Assembly (NCBI GenBank): GCA_002416125.1
Contig: DIBU01000001.1
Coordinates: 62,001-126,000, forward strand
DNA length: 64,000 bases
From: Halieaceae bacterium UBA5044
Lineage (GTDB): Bacteria; Pseudomonadota; Gammaproteobacteria; Pseudomonadales; Halieaceae
Direction of reading: 5' to 3'
Both the position numbers and the translations under genes were made by a program. Positions 8,390-15,103 of the stretch are shown one piece after another. How positions within the stretch are numbered: the stretch's first letter is position 1; the number at the start of each line of letters is the position of its first letter. The notes beneath the pieces are model-generated. The model did not search any database. It worked only from the letters and a program-made list of their open reading frames with translations, and was not told where the DNA came from.

Positions 8390-9619
8390 ATGGCGCCAAA
8401 GTCGCTTGAAAAGAGCAAAATCCGCTTCCTGTTACTGGAGGGCGTCCATCCATCCGCCGTCGACACCCTGCGCAATGCCGGCTATGACAACATAGAACTG
8501 CACCAGAAGGCGCTGGCGCCCGCCGACCTGAAGAAAGCCATCGCCGACGCACACTTCGTTGGCATCCGCTCGCGCACGCAACTCACCGAAGACGTGCTGG
8601 ATGCAGCGCGCAAACTGGTCGCCATCGGCTGCTTCTGCATCGGCACCAACCAGGTCGATCTTCCGGCCGCCACGCGCCGCGGTATCGCCGTGTTCAATGC
8701 CCCCTTCAGCAACACCCGCAGCGTGGCAGAGCTGGTGATCGCCGAGGCTATTCTGCTGTTGCGCGGGGTGGCGGCCCGCAATGCGGCTGCACACCGCGGC
8801 GAATGGCAGAAAAGCGCCACCAACGCCTATGAAATCCGCGGCAAGCGCCTGGGCATCGTGGGCTACGGCAACATCGGCATGCAGCTCGGCGTGATCGCGG
8901 AGGGCCTGGGCATGCAGGTGCAGTTCTGTGACGTTGTGAGCAAGCTGCCCCTGGGAAACGCCCGCCAGTTGCCCTCCCTGGAGCAACTGCTGGCGCAATC
9001 GGATGTGGTCAGCCTGCACGTTCCGGAGACCCGCGGCACGCGCAACATGATAGGCGCCGCACAGCTGGCACAGATGCCCAAAGGCAGCATCCTGCTGAAC
9101 GCATCGCGGGGCACCGTGGTGGATATCGACGCCCTGGCCGCCAGCCTGGAATCCGGTCACCTGGGCGGTGCGGGTATCGATGTGTTCCCGGTTGAGCCAC
9201 GCGCCAACGACGAGGAGTTCATTTCTCCGCTGCGGGCTTTCGACAACGTCATCCTCACCCCGCACATCGGCGGCAGCACCGTGGAGGCACAGGCCAACAT
9301 CGGTGTTGAAGTGGCCGAGAAACTCGCCCGCTACAGCGATACGGGAGCGACCACCTCCTCCGTCAACTTCCCTGAAGTATCCCTGCCGGAGCACGAGGGC
9401 AGCCACCGCCTGCTGCACATCCACCACAACGTCCCCGGGGTCATGAGCGCCATCAACCGGGTATTCTCCGAGTACGACATCAACGTGTCGGCCCAGTTTC
9501 TGCAGACCAACGAGGCGGTGGGCTACGTGGTGATCGATGTCGACGCCGAATACTCGGACGTCGCGCTGGCAAAGCTGGCCAGCATAGACGGTACAATCCG
9601 CAGTCGCGTACTATTCTAG
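8390..9619 (+). CDS. serA: D-3-phosphoglycerate dehydrogenase
   Basis: 409 aa, first enzyme of serine biosynthesis. The start ATG at 8390 follows AGGGAG (8373-8378) and gives MAPKSLEKSKIRFLLLEG, matching SerA of E. coli in length; the frame is open back to 8267 but without support. The NAD-binding motif GYGNIGMQLG lies near residue 158, the catalytic region TPHIGGSTVEAQ near 290, and a C-terminal ACT domain (about 335-409) gives serine feedback inhibition. It is divergent from the D-2-hydroxyglutarate dehydrogenase gene, with 112 bp between. Confidence 0.95.
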   Translation: MAPKSLEKSKIRFLLLEGVHPSAVDTLRNAGYDNIELHQKALAPADLKKAIADAHFVGIRSRTQLTEDVLDAARKLVAIGCFCIGTNQVDLPAATRRGIAVFNAPFSNTRSVAELVIAEAILLLRGVAARNAAAHRGEWQKSATNAYEIRGKRLGIVGYGNIGMQLGVIAEGLGMQVQFCDVVSKLPLGNARQLPSLEQLLAQSDVVSLHVPETRGTRNMIGAAQLAQMPKGSILLNASRGTVVDIDALAASLESGHLGGAGIDVFPVEPRANDEEFISPLRAFDNVILTPHIGGSTVEAQANIGVEVAEKLARYSDTGATTSSVNFPEVSLPEHEGSHRLLHIHHNVPGVMSAINRVFSEYDINVSAQFLQTNEAVGYVVIDVDAEYSDVALAKLASIDGTIRSRVLF

Positions 9620-9661
9620 GCCACGCCCGCTGGCATACCGCGCTACCACGAGGGATTCGCC

Positions 9662-10219
9662 ATCACTGTCGTAGCAAACCGCAAGAATGCGTTCCTCGCG
9701 CGCCTGGTCAATGACCATGGCGGCGCCCTGGAACGCTATCTCGCCCGCAAACTGGACAGCCCGGAGGACGCCGCCGAAGTCGCCCAGGAGGCCTTTCTGC
9801 GCCTGCACCGGCTGGAGTCGCCGGAAACCCTGGACAACGCCCGCGCCTTCCTGTTCCAGGTGGCGACCAACCTCGCCGTCGACCAGTTGCGGCGGCGCAA
9901 GCTGCATCTGCAGTTCATGCACGGCGAACGGCAGCAGTCCGAGGACGGCGAGGCACCGGACATCAATGGCAGCGCGGCGTCCCCCGAGCACATCCTCGGC
10001 GCGCGGGAAAAACTCGGCCTGATCATGGCGGCCGTAGAGGAATTGCCGGTCAATGTGCGGCAGGCCTTTCTGCTGCACCGGCGCAACGGACTCTCCTACG
10101 GGGAAATCGCCGATGCCATGCAGGTTTCCGTGTCCAGCGTGGAGAAATACATCCTGCAGGCGCTGCAGCACTGTCGCAAGCGCCTCGCCGCGTTGTATCC
10201 GCCGGGCGAAAATGGTTGA
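9662..10219 (+). CDS. ECF RNA polymerase sigma factor, FecI-like (non-standard start codon)
   Basis: 185 aa if begun at 9662. Region 2 is clear (DSPEDAAEVAQEAFLRLHRL, then ARAFLFQVATNLAVDQLRRR), and region 4 has ELPVNVRQAFLLHRRNGLSYGEIA with the helix-turn-helix VSVSSVEKYI. The reading frame is open from the serA stop (9619), yet it contains no ATG, GTG or TTG until a GTG at 9860, well inside region 2. GAGGG at 9650-9654 lies 7 nt before an ATC at 9662, giving ITVVANRKNAFL, so ATC is the best candidate initiator; a sequence error cannot be excluded. It precedes fecR and a TonB receptor, the usual transenvelope signalling set. Confidence 0.82.
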   Translation: MTVVANRKNAFLARLVNDHGGALERYLARKLDSPEDAAEVAQEAFLRLHRLESPETLDNARAFLFQVATNLAVDQLRRRKLHLQFMHGERQQSEDGEAPDINGSAASPEHILGAREKLGLIMAAVEELPVNVRQAFLLHRRNGLSYGEIADAMQVSVSSVEKYILQALQHCRKRLAALYPPGENG

Positions 10220-10238
10220 TTGAGACAAATTTACTTGA

Positions 10239-10260
10239 GGGAACTTTGTGTTTCCTCGTT
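10239..10260 (+). promoter_or_regulatory. possible ECF-type promoter before fecR
   Basis: GGAACTT at 10239-10245 and CGTT at 10257-10260 resemble the GGAAC...CGT layout of ECF-sigma promoters, in the 128-bp gap between the sigma gene and fecR. It would allow autoregulation of fecR and the receptor. Pattern match only. Confidence 0.3.
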
Positions 10261-10347
10261 ACACTAACAGGACATAAGACAGGCAAGCGCCCCTGAGGGG
10301 CAGCGCCGCACCCCGGGAAGCAACAACCGGCGGGCGTTGGGGACACG

Positions 10348-11325
10348 ATGAGCCAGACCTTGACACAAGAATTCGAGCGACATTGCGACACCGCACTGGC
10401 GTGGATTGCTCGTTTCCGTGGCGAGGCGACCGACCAGGATCACCGTGAATTCGCCCTGTGGCTGGCTGCGGATGCGGGTCACCGCCAGGCCATGGACCTG
10501 ATGCTGGAGCTCTGGGATGACCTGGGCAGTGTGCAGCACCTGCCGCTCGAGGTGGAGCAGCCGGAGCCCACGGCCCTGCACAGCGGGCCAACCCGCCGCC
10601 AGTGGCTGGCCGGCGCCACAGCGCTCGCCGCCAGTCTCGCCCTGGCGGTTGTGTTGCTGCCCCGGGATCGCGGCCCGGACGCCGTTGAGTCCCTGCGCAC
10701 GGCCCAGGGGGAGCGGACCACCTACACACTCAGCGACACCTCGCGCGTCACCCTGAATACCGACAGCCAGCTGGATGTGGCGTTCAGCCAGGGCAACCGC
10801 CAGCTGACCCTGGTGAAAGGGGAGGCCTATTTCGACGTCGCCCACGATCCGCAGCGACCCTTCGCGGTGAGCACTGGTGACGCGACAGTGACCGCCATCG
10901 GTACGGCTTTCAACGTCTACCGCCGCGCCGGGTCCACGGAAATCACGGTAACCGAGGGCAGGGTGCGGGTGAGCAATCCGGCCACGGTGGCCAGCGTACT
11001 GCTGGATGCCAACGAGCACCTGGAGACCTCACGCAGTGGTGGCCTCGGCACCCGCCAGACCGTGGATACCGCAACGTACACCGCGTGGCAGCGCGGAGAG
11101 ATCGTCGCCGACGCCCTGACCCTGGCAGAGCTCGCCAGCGAACTGGCCCGCTATTCGGATACCCGCATTCTCATCAGCGAGCGCGAGGTCGCCAACCTCA
11201 CCGTGTCCGGCGTCTTCAGTCTCGACCACCCGGACACGGTCATCCAGGCCCTTGAACGCAGCCTGGGGCTGCGTGTTGTGCGCCTGAACAACGGCTCCGT
11301 GCAGTTGCTGAAAGCCCCGCAGTAG
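10348..11325 (+). CDS. FecR-family anti-sigma factor / sigma regulator
   Basis: 325 aa. The N-terminal cytoplasmic part (about 1-85) includes WIARFRGEATDQDHREFALWL, the DUF4880-like sigma-binding region. One membrane helix follows (WLAGATALAASLALAVVLLP, about 92-111), then a periplasmic FecR domain (TLSDTSRVTLNTDS, LVKGEAYFDVAHD, IGTAFNVYR) and a C-terminal DUF4974-like region (LSVSGVFSLDHPDTVI type, here NLTVSGVFSLDHPDTVIQAL). It senses the N-terminal signalling domain of the receptor encoded next and controls the sigma factor encoded before it. Confidence 0.92.
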   Translation: MSQTLTQEFERHCDTALAWIARFRGEATDQDHREFALWLAADAGHRQAMDLMLELWDDLGSVQHLPLEVEQPEPTALHSGPTRRQWLAGATALAASLALAVVLLPRDRGPDAVESLRTAQGERTTYTLSDTSRVTLNTDSQLDVAFSQGNRQLTLVKGEAYFDVAHDPQRPFAVSTGDATVTAIGTAFNVYRRAGSTEITVTEGRVRVSNPATVASVLLDANEHLETSRSGGLGTRQTVDTATYTAWQRGEIVADALTLAELASELARYSDTRILISEREVANLTVSGVFSLDHPDTVIQALERSLGLRVVRLNNGSVQLLKAPQ

Positions 11326-11419
11326 GATATAACGACGTCTTGCCTGGCCAGCTCCCCTGGCCGACAAACTCTCCTGAATTATCAGTGCGTTGCGACCATC
11401 AATCTGGCAGGGTGAGAAC

Positions 11420-14392
11420 ATGCTTGCCGCGTCCCGGGCGACAGGGTTTTTCGCGCAGGGAATCGTTTCGGCATGGCTGGCGATCTCCATCGTACTCGGC
11501 TGGACTGCGGAAACCGCCGCGGCGGAACCCCTCAAGCATTACGACATCCGCGAGAGCTCGCTGTCTGCCGCGCTGATCCAGTTCAGCCGCCAGAGCAATA
11601 CCCCGATTGTGTTCTCCGACCGGCTTACCGGACACCTCTCGGCACCCGCCCTGGTCGGTGACATGGGCCGGGACGACGCCCTCAGCCGGCTGCTGGCAGA
11701 GAGCGGACTGGGCTGGGAGCTCATCGATGACCGCATCGTGGCGATCTACGCCGAAAACTGCCCGCGGGAACGTTGCGATGATCCGCTACAGACCGAGGCT
11801 TTACTGCCCGTCTATGAGCCCGGCATGGAGCAAACCTACGTCTATGGCAGCCGGATGACCGGCTCGCGCATACGCCGGGACCCGAATCGCTTCAGCGCCC
11901 CGGTGGAGGTGTATGCGCGCTCTGACATTGAGCGCAGTGGTGCCCAAACGCTTGGCGAACTGCTGCGTTTCGTACCGGCGGTCGTCGGCAACTCGACCAG
12001 CACTGCCATCTCCAACGGCGGTGATGGCACAGCCACTGTCACCCTGCGCGGACTTCCGGCCAGTAACACGCTCATCCTGATCAACGGGCGCCGCATCGCC
12101 AACGACGGGCTGGCCGGCGAGTCCGTAGACCTGAACAGCATTTCCCCGGCCGCCGTGGAGCGGGTGGAGATACTCAAGGACGGCGCATCCGCAATCTACG
12201 GCTCGGATGCAATCGCGGGCGTAGTCAATATCATCATGAAGCGCGATTTCCACGGGTTTCTGGCGGAATCCTACGTCGGTGAAAGCAGCCGCGGCGACCT
12301 CACCACCACGACACAGACGCTGCAGTACGGCACCAGTTTCCGGGACGGCGGACTGTTCATCAGCGCCTCGCACTACGAACAGGAGCCGCTGTTCAGCCGT
12401 GATCGAGCGGTGTCACGCAGCGCGGATACGCGGCCGCTGGGCGGCACCGATCTGCGCTCCAGCGCCACCCCCGACGCACGCGTAGTGCTTCCGGATGGTC
12501 GCTCGCTGATCGCCGACGGCGCCGGCTACCGGGCCGCGGGCAGTGAGGATCTGTTCGACTACCAGGCATTTACCTCCGCCGTTGTTCCGCTGCGCCGCAG
12601 CAGCGTTTATGCGAGCGTAACCCGGGACCTCAGCGAACAGGTGACCGCCCTCCTCGAAGCGACCTACCTGCAGACCAACGCCCGTGCCACCCTGGCACCC
12701 ACCCCCTTGTTCACCGGCTTTGAGCAGGAGCCGATCAGCGTTGCCGCCGATAACATCTACAACGACTTTGGCCAGGAAATCACCGATGTTAGGCGCAGAC
12801 TGTTGGAATTTCCCGGACGATTGCAGCTGAATGAGTCACGCGTCGGCCGCCTGAGCGCCATCGTGGAAGGCCTTTATGCCGATTGGCACTGGGATATCGG
12901 GGTGAACTGGAGCCGCAGCCAGGCCCGGGAAACCGCCACCAACCTGGTCGATGCCAACCGCCTGCGGCGGGCACTGGGGCCGGCCGCCGGCTGCCAGGGG
13001 GCCGATGTCGACGGCTGTGTCCCCGTGGACATCATGGGGCCGGCGGGCAGCATCAGTGCCGAGCAGGTGGATTACCTGCGCCTCGACGGGCGCACCCGGG
13101 GCGATACCACCCTCTCCAGCGCGGCGCTCAACCTCAGCAACGCGCTGCTGAACCTGCCGGCGGGGCGGGGTGACCTTGCGCTGGGCCTGGAATTCCGCCA
13201 CGAATCGACGGCCAAAGTGCCCGACGAGCGGCTGGCCTCGATCGGCACCATCGGCGCCACCAATTTCCAGCCCACCCGCGGGGAGCGCAAGATTCTGGAA
13301 CTGTATGCCGAGAGCCGCGTGCCGCTGTGGAGTAACGCCAGCGGTGGCCGCAATCTGCAACTGGAAGCTGCCATCCGCCACTCCGCCTACAGCGACTTCG
13401 GCAGCAGCACCAACCCCAAGGTCGGGCTGAAATGGCAGCTCGGCCCGTCGCTGACGCTGCGCGGCGGCTACGCCTTCGGCTTCCGTGCACCCAGCCTGAG
13501 CGAGCTCTACGAGGGCAGCAGCGAGCAACAGGCCTTTATCGCCGACCCCTGCACCATCGCCGCCAATGTCGGCCAGCTGCCGGGCTGTACGCAACTGGCT
13601 GACGCCACCCGCAACCAGTTTCTCACCGTGAAGGGCGGCAACCCGGACCTGGACCCGGAAACCTCCGAATCCGTCAGTGCCGGTGCCATCTGGACCCCGG
13701 TCGTGATACCCGGCCTGCGGGTGTCACTCGACTACTTCGAAATCCGCCAGGAAGACGTGGTCAGCTCCAGCGCACAGTCCCTTGTCGACCGCAACGCGGC
13801 CACCGGTGCCTTTGCCGACCAGGTCACCCGCGACGCGCTGGGCAATCTCGTCCGGGTCACCGCGAACAATATCAATTTCGGCAAGCGCCGGGTGCGCGGT
13901 GCCGACCTCAGCCTCGCCTATTACTTCCCGGATCAGCCCTGGGGCCAGGTCTCCGTCACCGGCAGCGGGGCCTGGATTCACGAGTACCTCTCCCAGCCCG
14001 GCGACGGCGGGCCGCAGATAGACCTGGCCGGCACCTTCCGCGACGAGGCCTCCGAGGGCCTCGGCGGCATTCCCGAGTGGAAGGGCCAGCTCGGTTTGCA
14101 CTGGAAACGCGACCGCTGGCTCGCCAGCTACGAGATGCACCACGTGAGCGCGATGGACGAAGTCCTCCCCGGAACCACGCAGACCCGGGAAATTGACAGC
14201 TGGACCGTGCACGACATGCAGGTCAGCTACGTGTTCGATGTGCTGTCGGGGCTGCGGTTGACCCTCGGTATCGACAACCTGTTCGATGCCGCGGCGCCTT
14301 TGGCGGCGTCCGCATTTAACGATAACATCGACGCCCGTACCCACGAACTGAGGGGGCGCTTCTGGTACACCCGTATCAGCCAGCGCTTCTGA
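11420..14392 (+). CDS. TonB-dependent receptor with N-terminal STN signalling domain
   Basis: 990 aa, outer-membrane beta-barrel transporter. Start ATG 11420 with GGTGAG 3-8 nt upstream. A signal peptide (to about residue 38, ending TAAA) is followed by an STN domain (LSAALIQFSRQSNTPIVFSD, about 45-115) that talks to FecR. The plug domain holds a TonB-box-like region, GELLRFVPAVVG and VERVEILKDGASAIYGSDA. The 22-strand barrel ends in GRFWYTRISQRF with the C-terminal Phe typical of BamA substrates. Substrate unknown: no siderophore, heme or sugar genes are adjacent. It forms an operon-like set with the sigma and FecR genes. Confidence 0.92.
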   Translation: MLAASRATGFFAQGIVSAWLAISIVLGWTAETAAAEPLKHYDIRESSLSAALIQFSRQSNTPIVFSDRLTGHLSAPALVGDMGRDDALSRLLAESGLGWELIDDRIVAIYAENCPRERCDDPLQTEALLPVYEPGMEQTYVYGSRMTGSRIRRDPNRFSAPVEVYARSDIERSGAQTLGELLRFVPAVVGNSTSTAISNGGDGTATVTLRGLPASNTLILINGRRIANDGLAGESVDLNSISPAAVERVEILKDGASAIYGSDAIAGVVNIIMKRDFHGFLAESYVGESSRGDLTTTTQTLQYGTSFRDGGLFISASHYEQEPLFSRDRAVSRSADTRPLGGTDLRSSATPDARVVLPDGRSLIADGAGYRAAGSEDLFDYQAFTSAVVPLRRSSVYASVTRDLSEQVTALLEATYLQTNARATLAPTPLFTGFEQEPISVAADNIYNDFGQEITDVRRRLLEFPGRLQLNESRVGRLSAIVEGLYADWHWDIGVNWSRSQARETATNLVDANRLRRALGPAAGCQGADVDGCVPVDIMGPAGSISAEQVDYLRLDGRTRGDTTLSSAALNLSNALLNLPAGRGDLALGLEFRHESTAKVPDERLASIGTIGATNFQPTRGERKILELYAESRVPLWSNASGGRNLQLEAAIRHSAYSDFGSSTNPKVGLKWQLGPSLTLRGGYAFGFRAPSLSELYEGSSEQQAFIADPCTIAANVGQLPGCTQLADATRNQFLTVKGGNPDLDPETSESVSAGAIWTPVVIPGLRVSLDYFEIRQEDVVSSSAQSLVDRNAATGAFADQVTRDALGNLVRVTANNINFGKRRVRGADLSLAYYFPDQPWGQVSVTGSGAWIHEYLSQPGDGGPQIDLAGTFRDEASEGLGGIPEWKGQLGLHWKRDRWLASYEMHHVSAMDEVLPGTTQTREIDSWTVHDMQVSYVFDVLSGLRLTLGIDNLFDAAAPLAASAFNDNIDARTHELRGRFWYTRISQRF

Positions 14393-14406
14393 ACCCGGAG
14401 TAGACC

Positions 14407-14877
14407 ATGCGCAGTACCCTGCTTTCCCTGCTGTTCCTCACCGTTGCCGGCAGCATGCCTGCCCTGGCTGCCGGGCCGGTAGGCGAGTTTCCCGGCGTCG
14501 AGAAACTGATGTCCAGCGAGGAGTACCGGGCCGCCGGCCTCGACAAACTCAGTGACGTCGAGCGCGCAGCGCTGAACCGCTGGCTGGTCACCTACACCGC
14601 CGCGGAAGCCCCCACCCTGCTGCGCAGCAACCCGGAAGTGATCGCGGCCGACGAGTCCATCCGTATCGAGGCCAACATCAAGTCGCCCTTCGAAGGCTGG
14701 TCGGGAGAGACCCTCTTTTACCTGGACAACGGGCAGGTCTGGCGGCAGCGGCTGCCCGGGCGCTACCTGCACCGCGGAGACGACACCGCGGTGGTCATCG
14801 ACAAGAACTTCCTCGGCTTCTACCGGATGACGGTAAAGGCCACCGACAAGACCGTGGGGGTGAGCCGCGTACGCTAG
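14407..14877 (+). CDS. small exported protein of unknown function in the TonB-receptor cluster
   Basis: 156 aa, 14 bp after the receptor. The signal peptide (MRSTLLSLLFLTVAGSMPALA) is cleaved near residue 21. The middle has an SEEYRAAGLDKLSDVERAALNRWL helix pair, and the C-terminal half the pattern SPFEGWSGETLFYLDNGQVW followed by FLGFYRMTV, a conserved-looking beta fold I have seen in uncharacterised proteins but cannot name. No catalytic motif is evident. It probably lies in the periplasm or at the outer membrane and belongs to the receptor operon. Confidence 0.8.
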   Translation: MRSTLLSLLFLTVAGSMPALAAGPVGEFPGVEKLMSSEEYRAAGLDKLSDVERAALNRWLVTYTAAEAPTLLRSNPEVIAADESIRIEANIKSPFEGWSGETLFYLDNGQVWRQRLPGRYLHRGDDTAVVIDKNFLGFYRMTVKATDKTVGVSRVR

Positions 14878-14955
14878 CACATCGCTCCGCCACTGCCGCT
14901 GAAAGTACTTGGATTTCAGCTACCTGCTCGCGTTAGGTCAGGTAATTTCTGGTAA

Positions 14956-15000
14956 TTTGCCGAGTTCCCCGCGTTTTTTGTAAATAAGTCACAAAAGTGA
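14956..15000 (+). promoter_or_regulatory. candidate promoter and small inverted repeat before the second TonB receptor
   Basis: TTGCCG near 14959, an 18-nt gap and TAAATA near 14983 could be a promoter. GTCAC-AAAA-GTGAC (14987-15000) is a perfect 5-bp inverted repeat directly after it. The 226-bp gap (14878-15103) holds no other obvious feature. Confidence 0.35.
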
Positions 15001-15103
15001 CAGGGAACTCTGAGGAACCTGACGCTGAATTCGTTTAATGTTCGTCTCCAGTGGCATTGGCCACCGGATTAGCATGCTTACAGTCAAGTACAGGGGTATT
15101 GAT

